A DNA stretch of 6,409 nucleotides from Bacillota bacterium (lineage in GTDB: Bacteria > Bacillota > Bacilli > Bacillales > Cytobacillaceae): contig JAUZPT010000176.1 of assembly GCA_030705745.1 (NCBI GenBank), positions 1-6,409 on the forward strand. The letters are read 5' to 3'. The first letter of the stretch is position 1, and every line of letters begins with the position of its first letter. A program made the translations under genes and the position numbers. Below, in pieces: positions 1-5,818 of this stretch. The notes beneath the pieces were generated by a model, which searched no databases, was not told the DNA's origin, and was given only the letters and a program-made list of their open reading frames with translations.

Positions 1-329
1 AATATTATGAACAGGCGAAGGAACTCGCAACACTTTTCAATCAATGCCATGCTGTTTCAACGCTGCCATTGGAGCCTGTATCCAATATGTTTCATGTTCA
101 TTTTGACGTGCCAAATGAGAAGATCATCCCTATTCTGGTCGAAATTTATGATGCCACGGGAATTGGGTTTACAGGCAACGTAAAAGAAACAAACGAAGGA
201 AAAAGTTATTCGGAACTCAGCATAGGCGATTGCTATGACGTTATACCAAAGGGGAAATTGAAGGAAGCTTTTTATTTGCTGCACGAGAGAATGCAACAAA
301 TCAGTGTGGATGGACAAAGCAATCATTAA
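1..329 (+). CDS. C-terminal part of a threonine aldolase / beta-eliminating lyase family PLP enzyme (5' end outside window)
   Basis: The reading frame is open from base 3 (Tyr-Tyr-Glu-Gln-Ala-Lys...) to the TAA at 327-329, giving about 108 residues without a start, so the gene begins upstream of the window. The fragment has the layout of the C-terminal small domain of fold-type I PLP enzymes. A helix (YYEQAKELATLFNQ) is followed by a beta strand with SNMFHVHFDV, then a helix, a strand containing GIGFTGNV, and a final helix (KGKLKEAFYLLHERMQ). The SNMFHVHF strand resembles the TNMFHLHF-type segment I recall from Bacillus threonine aldolase family proteins (PF01212), which cleave beta-hydroxy amino acids to glycine and an aldehyde. 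The PLP-binding lysine and the large domain lie outside the window, so substrate cannot be judged. Another small-domain PLP enzyme, such as a cysteine desulfurase-like protein, is possible. The gene converges on the minus-strand gene ending at 392 and shares a hairpin with it. An internal TTG at 69 is not a start because the frame continues upstream. Confidence 0.6.
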   Translation, partial: YYEQAKELATLFNQCHAVSTLPLEPVSNMFHVHFDVPNEKIIPILVEIYDATGIGFTGNVKETNEGKSYSELSIGDCYDVIPKGKLKEAFYLLHERMQQISVDGQSNH

Positions 330-362
330 TTATCTGCTCGTATTGTACATAATCTTCCATGC

Positions 363-392
363 AAGAAGAGAGGCAAAAATGCCTCTCTTCTT
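363..392. terminator. Bidirectional hairpin terminator between convergent genes
   Basis: A perfect 13-bp stem is formed by 363-375 (AAGAAGAGAGGCA) and 380-392 (TGCCTCTCTTCTT) with an AAAA loop. On the plus strand it lies 33 nt after the stop codon of the upstream PLP-enzyme gene, and the descending arm runs into T-rich sequence (TTCTTCATTTT). On the minus strand the hairpin starts exactly at the TGA stop of the GDYXXLXY gene (392-394). The minus strand has no good U-tract after the stem, so it should work best for the plus-strand gene. Confidence 0.85.
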
Positions 393-973
393 CATTTTCC
401 CCACGCTTCAACGGAGGTAAGAATCACATATCCGTCTTTCCATTTCATGTGTGCCAGAAGCTGTCCTTGTCCGGATTGTTGCTCAAATTTTTTCCCGGTT
501 CCTTCTTCCACATAGTATTTACTGATCGTATCCAGGTTTAATTCCACGTTGAAATATGGCGGTTGGTTTCTGTCATCCGTTATTGGCTCCCCCTCGATAG
601 TCCCTTGCAAATAAATGCCTTCACTCGGTTTCGTTTCGTGTACTTTTGTTGCTTCAAATACATTCCCATCTTTCTTCTCGAGAACAATATACACCGTTGT
701 GGGGGAGGAATTGAATGCACCCGCCTTGTGTTTTTTCAAAATCGCTTTGTCGAACAACGAAGCCGGCAGCTGTTGGACTTCATACTGCAATTTGATATAG
801 TCTCCATAAAATAAACTTTTCGGATCAAACGGCATTGTTTTCAATGCAATCGGTGTGCCTGTCATGAGCGTTGTGACAGGCTGTACGGTCATGCCTAACA
901 AAATCACCGCAGGCAGAACAAAGGAGGCTAGCAGCAACCGTTTCGTTTTATTTGTTTTCGGGAGGTTTTCCAT
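392..973 (-). CDS. GDYXXLXY domain protein (membrane-anchored, unknown function)
   Basis: The gene encodes 193 residues. A Lys-rich N-terminus (KTNKTKR) is followed by one hydrophobic segment at about residues 13-31 (LLLASFVLPAVILLGMTVQ). This suggests a signal anchor with the rest of the protein outside the membrane. The family-defining motif is complete at residues 57-64 (GDYIKLQY), preceded by PFDPKSLFY. Later come YYVEEGTGKKFE at 153-164 and the C-terminal MKWKDGYVILTSVEAWGK, both typical of the GDYXXLXY family (PF14345). The length fits the family. No enzymatic motif is visible and the biochemical role is not known. The ATG at 973-971 has AAGGAGG at 989-983, 9 nt upstream. The start lies 26 bp inside the end of the DUF2157 gene, so the two are very likely co-transcribed and translationally coupled. 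GDYXXLXY proteins are known to occur next to or fused with DUF2157 proteins, which supports a shared function. Confidence 0.88.
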   Translation of the reverse strand: MENLPKTNKTKRLLLASFVLPAVILLGMTVQPVTTLMTGTPIALKTMPFDPKSLFYGDYIKLQYEVQQLPASLFDKAILKKHKAGAFNSSPTTVYIVLEKKDGNVFEATKVHETKPSEGIYLQGTIEGEPITDDRNQPPYFNVELNLDTISKYYVEEGTGKKFEQQSGQGQLLAHMKWKDGYVILTSVEAWGK

Positions 974-2438
974 TTTTCTTTGCCTCCTTTCTTCGCGTTC
1001 GTTCGAACCAGTAGCCCAATGCCATAAGAATGATGCCGCCGATCATAAAGGCGATCGATTTATCGAGAAACTTAAATGAGTAGTCCGTATAATAGCGAAG
1101 AACCATTACGCCAACGATGGCAATTCCAAGGAGCTGTTCTTTTTTTACAAGGTAGAAACCATACAGTGCGTATAGTGTTCCAAAAAGGACGGAAGGGATC
1201 ATGCTTTCAATTGGATACGTTTCGAATTCTCCTTGCTGAATTCCTGACAGCCGCGGCGCTTGTTCGAAACCGAGCCATATATAAGGTGAAGTGAGCACTA
1301 ATGCCATCGAAAAATGAAAAATAATACCGATGATTTTTAATACATCCGGATAATCAGAAAATTTACTTTGGAGCACCTGGAGAACGACCCCGAGAATAAA
1401 TGTGGTTGCCACATAATAGGAGACGTTGTTGACGCCTGATGTATACAGCAACAGGAACACCCATTGAATGCTCAAAGCTAGGTTGGCAAGAAACAATGGG
1501 AGAGAACGCTGCAGTTTCACATGCCCATACCAGAAAAGCCCGGCAGTCACCACGATTCCTGCAAATACATAGGAAATTTGAACGTGATCGACGGCTTTCC
1601 AGGCGATATGCATTTCAATAAACTGATAAATTAAGAGAAGATTGGCGATGAACAATAGTTCTTGGTATTCTTTCACTTTTTTTTCGATAAAAAAGAAAAG
1701 AGGAATGATTGCAAGCATCCATAATGCCTTCCAGCCTTCATCTAACATGAATTGCATTTCTACGAATTGATACATCAACACTAGATTCATCAAAAAAACT
1801 TCTTTTAAATCGTTTGCCAATTTATTTGTCAGGATAAACAGTAGCGGAATAATTAGGACCATGACGTAAGGCAGCCAGCCTTCGCCGAACATGAACTTTA
1901 CCTCAATCGCATAATAAATGAAGGCAATACTGCATACCTTCAGAATGCGGTCTTTTAAGTAGTATGCTAGTGGAAGCAGACCGATTCCCCACGCCAAAAA
2001 GGCATTTTCGAGCTTTCCTCCCAAATGAAACATTTGCCCGATGTAAAAAATTTCGGCCCCGAAGGCAAACGCTCCGATATAGAACAACGCTTTCGCTGTT
2101 TGTGGACGTTTCTTTTCGAAAAACCATCCGCCTGTGTAAAAGGAAAATAGGCCAATAAATAAAATGATGAATTTAGACAATTTCGATAGTGCGCCCCAAT
2201 TGGTTGCGACAAAGCTTAGAATGCCAAGTCCAATCAACAGTGCTCCGAATAACAATAAAGTTTGCACAAAATTGATCGAAGATTTGGACGCTGGTTCTGT
2301 TTTTTTCGGATAGGTTTGCAGTTGATACACTGATAACAGCTTCGCCGCCTGCTGCGGTTCCAGATGTCCTTTTTCTTCTAGGTAATTGAGCTCCCTTTTC
2401 AGAAATTCGTGCTGGTTAGAATTGAGGATGCGTTTCAC
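948..2438 (-). CDS. DUF2157 domain polytopic membrane protein
   Basis: The protein has 496 residues from a GTG start at 2438-2436. A cytosolic N-terminal segment of about 50 residues (HEFLKRELNYLEEKGHLEPQQAAKLLSVYQ) matches the N-terminal part of DUF2157 (PF09925). It is followed by roughly 14-16 hydrophobic segments and a basic C-terminal tail (FERTRRKEAKKNGK). The middle carries an ungapped 48-residue tandem repeat (residues 171-218 and 219-266 from the GTG) with the start of a third copy, each containing a Y-x-x-x-E-x motif and an IIPL segment. GTG is preferred because AAGGAGG lies 9 nt upstream (2454-2448). The in-frame ATG at 2477-2475 has no Shine-Dalgarno sequence, and extending to it would place the ribosome binding site inside the coding region. 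The protein is probably a channel-, transporter- or sensor-like integral membrane protein, but no substrate can be inferred. It is first in an operon with the GDYXXLXY gene, which it overlaps by 26 bp. Confidence 0.85.
   Translation of the reverse strand: MKRILNSNQHEFLKRELNYLEEKGHLEPQQAAKLLSVYQLQTYPKKTEPASKSSINFVQTLLLFGALLIGLGILSFVATNWGALSKLSKFIILFIGLFSFYTGGWFFEKKRPQTAKALFYIGAFAFGAEIFYIGQMFHLGGKLENAFLAWGIGLLPLAYYLKDRILKVCSIAFIYYAIEVKFMFGEGWLPYVMVLIIPLLFILTNKLANDLKEVFLMNLVLMYQFVEMQFMLDEGWKALWMLAIIPLFFFIEKKVKEYQELLFIANLLLIYQFIEMHIAWKAVDHVQISYVFAGIVVTAGLFWYGHVKLQRSLPLFLANLALSIQWVFLLLYTSGVNNVSYYVATTFILGVVLQVLQSKFSDYPDVLKIIGIIFHFSMALVLTSPYIWLGFEQAPRLSGIQQGEFETYPIESMIPSVLFGTLYALYGFYLVKKEQLLGIAIVGVMVLRYYTDYSFKFLDKSIAFMIGGIILMALGYWFERTRRKEAKKNGKPPENK
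1593..1928 (-). repeat. Internal 48-residue (144-bp) tandem repeat within the DUF2157 gene
   Basis: Two full repeat units lie at 1928-1785 and 1784-1641, and a partial third at 1640-1593. At protein level unit 1 begins IAFIYYAIEVKFMFGEGW and unit 2 LVLMYQFVEMQFMLDEGW. Both continue with a hydrophobic IIPL segment and end in a charged linker plus F-[LI]-[MA]-N. Unit 3 begins LLLIYQFIEMH and then diverges. A further weak echo (FLANLALSIQW) appears about 50 residues later. The units align without gaps. DNA similarity is visible but diverged, so this is an old duplication of a two-helix unit and not a recent slippage event. Confidence 0.75.
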
Positions 2439-2447
2439 TCTCGTAGC

Positions 2448-2454
2448 CCTCCTT
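2448..2454 (-). promoter_or_regulatory. Ribosome binding site fixing the GTG start of the DUF2157 gene
   Basis: On the minus strand AAGGAGG is a perfect anti-16S match with a 9-nt spacer to GTG at 2438. It decides the start against the upstream in-frame ATG at 2477, which lacks such a site. Confidence 0.8.
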
Positions 2455-2527
2455 AGAGTACATGAACTTTCTCGCATGATTAATAAAATATGAAAAACTA
2501 GAGCAATTAAACTCTTACATTAATTGT

Positions 2528-2556
2528 ATATTATTTGGTAATGATTTTCTTGTAAA
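2528..2556 (-). promoter_or_regulatory. Probable sigma-A promoter of the DUF2157-GDYXXLXY operon
   Basis: Read on the minus strand, TTTACA (2556-2551, 5/6 to the -35 consensus) is followed after exactly 17 nt by TAATAT (2533-2528, 4/6 to the -10 consensus). Transcription would start near 2521, giving a leader of about 80 nt before the GTG at 2438. The region is very AT-rich, so other weak hexamers exist; this pair has the best spacing. The spacer carries a Fur-like palindrome. Confidence 0.5.
2536..2550. promoter_or_regulatory. Candidate Fur-family operator (weak)
   Basis: The 15-mer TGGTAATGATTTTCT matches 11 of 14 defined positions of the Bacillus Fur 7-1-7 box (TGATAATnATTATCA). It matches only 9 of 14 for the PerR and Zur boxes. 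It lies between the proposed -35 and -10 of the minus-strand operon, a place where binding would block that promoter. AT-rich intergenic DNA gives such matches by chance, so the call is tentative. Confidence 0.25.
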
Positions 2557-2572
2557 ATTTTTGAAATACCCT

Positions 2573-2598
2573 GTTTGCTTTGTTTTCCCAAAGGGTAA
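2573..2598 (+). promoter_or_regulatory. Sigma-B promoter of katE
   Basis: GTTTGC (2573-2578) is followed after 14 nt by GGGTAA (2593-2598). Bacillus sigma-B promoters have GTTTAA, 12-14 nt and GGGTAT, so four of six -35 positions and five of six -10 positions match at allowed spacing. Transcription would begin near 2605, leaving a leader of about 44 nt to the ATG at 2649. B. subtilis katE is a known sigma-B general-stress gene, which supports the call. Confidence 0.8.
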
Positions 2599-2648
2599 AA
2601 AATAGCGATGTGCTTTTACATACGCAACCAATAGGGAGGAACGTCCGG

Positions 2649-4691
2649 ATGAGTTCGAATCGCAATGGCAATCAAAGCAGTAAAGATAAGCAATTGGAGC
2701 AGTTTCGTGTCGATGATGCAAATCAAAAGATGACAACGAACCAGGGATTGAAGGTGTCGGAGGATGAATTTTCGTTAAAAGCCGGTGAGCGCGGTCCGAC
2801 TTTGCTGGAGGATTTTCATTTTCGGGAAAAAATGACCCATTTTGACCATGAGCGAATTCCGGAGCGAATTGTTCATGCGCGCGGTTTTGCGGCGCATGGA
2901 GAATTTGAAGTGTATGAATCGATGAAGGAATATACGAGGGCGAAATTTTTGCAGGACCCAGCCGTCAAAACGCCTGTTTTCGTTCGGTTCTCAACTGTTG
3001 CCGGCTCTCGAGGATCTGCCGAGACGGTTCGAGATGCACGTGGTTTCTCAACGAAATTTTACACAGAAGAAGGAAATTATGATTTAGTCGGAAACAATAT
3101 CCCAGTCTTTTTTATCCAGGATGCAATTAAATTTCCTGATCTTGTTCATGCGCTTAAACCAGAGCCGCATAACGAGATGCCGCAAGCGGCGTCTGCTCAC
3201 GATACATTTTGGGATTTTATTGCCAACAATCAAGAATCCGCGCATATGGTCATGTGGGCGATGTCCGATCGGGCTATTCCACGCAGCCTGCGGATGATGG
3301 AAGGTTTCGGTGTGCATACTTTTCGATTTGTGAATGACCAGGGGAAAGCGCATTTTGTGAAATTCCATTGGAAGCCTGTTCTCGGGACCCATTCGCTTGT
3401 TTGGGATGAAGCGCAAAAAATTTCCGGGAAGGATCCGGATTTCCATCGCCGCGATTTGTGGGAGTCGATTGAAATGGGGAACTATCCTGAATTCGAATTA
3501 GGCGTACAGCTGCTGAGTGAGGAAGATGAATTCAAGTTTGATTTTGACATTCTCGATCCGACGAAGCTATGGCCGGAAGAGGATATTCCTGTGAAAATCA
3601 TCGGAAAAATGACATTGAATCGCAACGTCGATAATGTGTTTGCTGAAACGGAACAGGTAGCCTTCCATCCTGGACATGTTGTGCCAGGAATTGATTTTTC
3701 CAATGATCCATTGCTCCAAGGTCGCTTATTTTCTTATACGGATACACAGCTGTCGCGCCTTGGCGGTCCGAACTTCCATGAAATTCCGATCAATCGGCCG
3801 GTGTGCCCATTCCACAACAATCAGCGTGATGGAATCCATCGCCAGACGATTAATGTAGGACAGGTGAGCTACCATAAGAATTCTCTTGCCGCGAATTCAC
3901 CAGAACCTGCGAGTGAGGATGAAGGTGGATATGTACATTACCAGGAAAAGGTTGAAGGCAGGAAAGTACGGAACCGCAGTGAGAGCTTTAAAGATTTCTT
4001 TTCACAGGCCACGATGTTTTGGAATAGCATGAGCGATCCTGAGAAAAAGCACATAATTGAAGCTTTCAGTTTTGAACTTGGAAAAGTGAAAAGCAAATCG
4101 ATTCAGCAGCAAGTCGTTGATATGTTTGCGAATGTAAGCACAGAGCTTGCCACCGCTTTTGCTTTGGCAATCGGTGCTGATCAGCCTGAGGCAAAGGTTT
4201 CTTCTGTAACGAAATCATCTCCTGCTTTAAGTATGGAAAATACGAAGAAGGTTCCTCTTACACGTAAAGTAGGCGTGATCGTTGGTAATGGTTTCAATGG
4301 ATCTGAGATTATGGCCGTTTTAGAATTCCTGCAGACTAGCGGTGTGCAGCCTGAAATCATTAGCGAAATGCTTGGGAAAGTAAAAGGGACAGGCAACGCA
4401 GAACTGAATGTTGACCATACATTCTTAACCAGTGATGCCGTTTTATTTGATGCCCTTTATGCAGCCGGTGGAACAGATGTGAGCGAAAAATTCCTTAAGA
4501 AAACCGCTTATTTTATCGAGGAAGCATTTTCACATTACAAGCCGATCGGCGCCACTCATGAAGGTACACAGTGGGTAGAGAAGCTGGAAGGAACCCCGGG
4601 TATTGTTACGGGCACAAATGGCAAGGAATTTGCTGTGCAATTTGTTGAAGCCATTGCCGCTCACCGCCACTGGGATAGGAAAGTCGAGTAA
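2649..4691 (+). CDS. katE: Large-subunit heme catalase (HPII / KatE type) with C-terminal DJ-1/PfpI-like domain
   Basis: The protein has 680 residues and converts hydrogen peroxide to water and oxygen as a cytosolic heme catalase of the large-subunit clade. The catalase core spans about residues 45-430. It has the distal His76 in PERIVHARGFAAHG, Asn149 in LVGNNIPVFFIQD and the proximal Tyr363 in RLFSYTDTQLSRLGG. A helical catalase-related segment follows (about 445-510). A flavodoxin-like DJ-1/PfpI domain occupies about 535-675 (KVGVIVGNGFNGSE to the C-terminus). Spacing from His76 matches E. coli HPII numbering as I recall it: Asn201, His392 (here His340), Tyr415 and Cys438 (here Cys386) all fall at a constant offset of 52. 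The His340-Tyr363 pair suggests the HPII-type covalent link and modified heme d. B. subtilis KatE is of nearly the same length. The ATG at 2649 has AGGGAGG 9 nt upstream. A longer frame from TTG at 2580 is excluded because it begins inside the sigma-B promoter. The gene is monocistronic, with a terminator at 4771-4807. Confidence 0.96.
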   Translation: MSSNRNGNQSSKDKQLEQFRVDDANQKMTTNQGLKVSEDEFSLKAGERGPTLLEDFHFREKMTHFDHERIPERIVHARGFAAHGEFEVYESMKEYTRAKFLQDPAVKTPVFVRFSTVAGSRGSAETVRDARGFSTKFYTEEGNYDLVGNNIPVFFIQDAIKFPDLVHALKPEPHNEMPQAASAHDTFWDFIANNQESAHMVMWAMSDRAIPRSLRMMEGFGVHTFRFVNDQGKAHFVKFHWKPVLGTHSLVWDEAQKISGKDPDFHRRDLWESIEMGNYPEFELGVQLLSEEDEFKFDFDILDPTKLWPEEDIPVKIIGKMTLNRNVDNVFAETEQVAFHPGHVVPGIDFSNDPLLQGRLFSYTDTQLSRLGGPNFHEIPINRPVCPFHNNQRDGIHRQTINVGQVSYHKNSLAANSPEPASEDEGGYVHYQEKVEGRKVRNRSESFKDFFSQATMFWNSMSDPEKKHIIEAFSFELGKVKSKSIQQQVVDMFANVSTELATAFALAIGADQPEAKVSSVTKSSPALSMENTKKVPLTRKVGVIVGNGFNGSEIMAVLEFLQTSGVQPEIISEMLGKVKGTGNAELNVDHTFLTSDAVLFDALYAAGGTDVSEKFLKKTAYFIEEAFSHYKPIGATHEGTQWVEKLEGTPGIVTGTNGKEFAVQFVEAIAAHRHWDRKVE

Positions 4692-4770
4692 ACTAAGTTT
4701 TCCATCATGAAAAACCGGAGAGGAACCTTAATGGGTTTACTTCAGAGGTGCAAACAATTAAATCACAATG

Positions 4771-4807
4771 TAAAACACACGGCTATTCCCATATGTCGTG
4801 TGTTTTA
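4771..4807 (+). terminator. Rho-independent terminator of katE
   Basis: An 11-bp perfect stem pairs 4771-4781 (TAAAACACACG) with 4797-4807 (CGTGTGTTTTA) around a 15-nt loop. The descending arm provides its own U-rich run, followed by TTGTTG. It lies 80 nt after the katE stop. The symmetric A/T ends allow some activity on the minus strand as well. Confidence 0.75.
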
Positions 4808-4817
4808 TTGTTGAAAC

Positions 4818-4896
4818 ATGTATTAAAGCATTAACGGGCCGGGGGTCTGACCCCCAATGTATTAAAGTATTAATGCGCCGGGGGTCAGACCCCAAA
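4818..4896. repeat. Two tandem copies of a 39-bp-period repeat with a GGGGTCWGACCCC palindrome
   Basis: Copy 1 (4818-4857) and copy 2 (4857-4896) match at 35 of 40 positions. Each begins ATGTATTAAAG, continues through an ATTAA block and ends in a GC-rich palindrome, GGGGGTC-T-GACCCCC in copy 1 and GGGGTC-A-GACCCC in copy 2. The central base differs, so the 13-bp cores are exact reverse complements of each other and can pair between copies as well as within each copy. The copies lie in the convergent gap between katE and the AraC-type gene, 22 nt before the latter's stop. The GGGGTCWGACCCC core looks like a dispersed bacterial extragenic palindrome (REP-like). That is recalled, not computed. 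A role in terminating the AraC transcript is possible, though no U-tract follows. Confidence 0.8.
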
Positions 4897-4918
4897 CTGA
4901 CGCCAAACTTTTCAGAAG

Positions 4919-5692
4919 TTATTCTTTGCGCCTGTATGTTCCAGGGGAAACGCCGTATTTCTTTTTAAATACTTTGTGAAAATAGGGGTAGGCGCCGAAG
5001 CCGCAGTCTTCAGCGATTTGCTCCAATGTCATTGAAGTGTATTTCATACGCTCGACGGCAGCAGACAGACGAATTTCCAAGGCGTATTCAATCATCGTTT
5101 TGCCAACATGATTTTTGAAGAGGTGTACTGCCCGGGAGATACTGAGATCAGCATTGCGCGCCACACTCTCTACCTTGAGTGCAGTCGTGGCGTGCTCTTC
5201 AATATATCTCATCATCCGTGTTACTGTATAAGGCTGATTGAAGGAGGGAGCTCTCTCATTAACTGCACGTTCGAGTGACAAACAAAGTGCTCGTAGCAAA
5301 TACCCGGAAAGCTCATTATTTTCCCCTGAAGAAGGACGTCGCTCTTCGATCATGAGATGGCGCCAAAGAGAGAGCAATTTTTCATCCAGATCGATCCGGG
5401 CGATAGATGGTTTCGCAGAACGATTCCACCATTCTTCAATCCATGAGCCTTCACAGATTAAGTGGTAATCCCCGCTCGTTTGGTTTTCTTTAATTAGGAG
5501 TTCATAGTAATCCCCGGGTTTAATCAGGAGCAGGTCTCCTTTCTCGATTTCCACTTTTCTTTCCCTCACCACTGCTTCACACGTTCCTTCTGTCTGCAGG
5601 CGGAAAAGATAGGCGGGAAATCCCGTTTTATATTGGGAAAAATAACGCTGTGTGTGATAGGAATAACCGCAATAACCGATGTTCGCTGTCAT
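4919..5692 (-). CDS. AraC-family transcriptional regulator (cupin + double HTH)
   Basis: The protein has 257 residues. The N-terminal half is a cupin-type sensing domain with EIEKGDLLLIKPGDYYEL at residues 48-65, typical of AraC proteins that bind a small ligand. The C-terminal 100 residues are the AraC/XylS DNA-binding domain (PF12833). The first helix-turn-helix is at about 172-197 (ALKVESVARNADLSIS...), and the second at about 222-246 with QIAEDCGF, YFHKVFKKKYGVSPGTYRR. The ATG at 5692-5690 is chosen because GAAGGGGA lies just upstream (5705-5698). A consensus TATAAT on the minus strand (5747-5742) also puts the upstream in-frame ATG at 5761 ahead of the likely transcript start. The gene is divergent from a ThuA-domain gene with a 126-nt gap, the usual arrangement for a regulator and its target. 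It is therefore probably a local regulator of that gene and of itself. The ligand is unknown, perhaps a sugar. Confidence 0.92.
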   Translation of the reverse strand: MTANIGYCGYSYHTQRYFSQYKTGFPAYLFRLQTEGTCEAVVRERKVEIEKGDLLLIKPGDYYELLIKENQTSGDYHLICEGSWIEEWWNRSAKPSIARIDLDEKLLSLWRHLMIEERRPSSGENNELSGYLLRALCLSLERAVNERAPSFNQPYTVTRMMRYIEEHATTALKVESVARNADLSISRAVHLFKNHVGKTMIEYALEIRLSAAVERMKYTSMTLEQIAEDCGFGAYPYFHKVFKKKYGVSPGTYRRKE

Positions 5693-5741
5693 AATAGTCC
5701 CCTTCTTAAAAAATGATAATAGCAAAATAATAGATGTTTTA

Positions 5742-5747
5742 ATTATA
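5742..5747 (-). promoter_or_regulatory. Probable -10 element of the AraC-type gene
   Basis: On the minus strand this is a perfect TATAAT. No good -35 hexamer lies 16-18 nt upstream (TATTCT at 17 nt), which suggests a weak or activator-dependent promoter. The leader would be about 40 nt to the ATG at 5692. Confidence 0.45.
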
Positions 5748-5765
5748 TCGTTTATATTCACGATA
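5746..5765. promoter_or_regulatory. Inverted repeat, candidate operator between araC-type gene and thuA-type gene
   Basis: Arms TATCGT (5746-5751) and ACGATA (5760-5765) are perfect reverse complements separated by 8 nt. The repeat overlaps the TATAAT of the minus-strand regulator gene. It also covers the area just upstream of, or overlapping, possible plus-strand -10 hexamers (TAGAAT 5764-5769 and TATGAT 5778-5783) for the ThuA gene. A protein bound here could affect both promoters. AraC proteins more often bind direct repeats, so a different regulator or a chance repeat is possible. Confidence 0.35.
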
Positions 5766-5783
5766 GAATACCTGCTTTATGAT
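5757..5783 (+). promoter_or_regulatory. Possible promoter of the ThuA-domain gene
   Basis: TATGAT (5778-5783, 5/6 to -10 consensus) is preceded by TTCACG (5757-5762, 4/6 to -35) with a short 15-nt spacer. The weak -35 and poor spacing fit a promoter that needs an activator such as the adjacent AraC protein. TAGAAT at 5764-5769 is an alternative -10. Confidence 0.3.
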
Positions 5784-5818
5784 GGTATCAAATAAGTAAG
5801 AAAAAGGAGTGGGAAATC

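Noticed and set aside
2439..2477. Upstream ATG extension of the DUF2157 gene
   Set aside because: No Shine-Dalgarno sequence precedes it, and the extension contains the strong RBS of the GTG start at 2438.
2497..2520. AGAG...CTCT inverted repeat followed by Ts in the DUF2157 leader, as a possible attenuator
   Set aside because: The stem is only 4 bp and AT-rich; it would not be stable and no alternative pairing or riboswitch-like core is visible.
2580..2648. Upstream TTG extension of katE
   Set aside because: It begins inside the spacer of the sigma-B promoter and so is upstream of the predicted transcript start; the ATG at 2649 has a good RBS.
3084..3446. 120-codon minus-strand open frame within katE
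   Set aside because: Shadow of a strongly conserved catalase coding region in the opposite strand; no RBS or family resemblance.
4731..4814. 27-codon ORF after katE (MGLLQRCK...) with a GGAGAGG 7 nt upstream
   Set aside because: It runs straight through the katE terminator hairpin and has no recognisable features; the purine-rich stretch is probably chance. No conservation evidence is available.
4906..4920. AACTT-TTCAG-AAGTT hairpin at the stop of the AraC-type gene
   Set aside because: A 5-bp AT-rich stem overlapping the stop codon is too weak to call a terminator.
5693..5761. Upstream ATG extension of the AraC-type regulator with a hydrophobic stretch (IILLLSFF)
   Set aside because: The ATG lies upstream of the consensus TATAAT, has no RBS, and would add a non-family hydrophobic leader; ATG at 5692 has an RBS and gives a standard AraC length.
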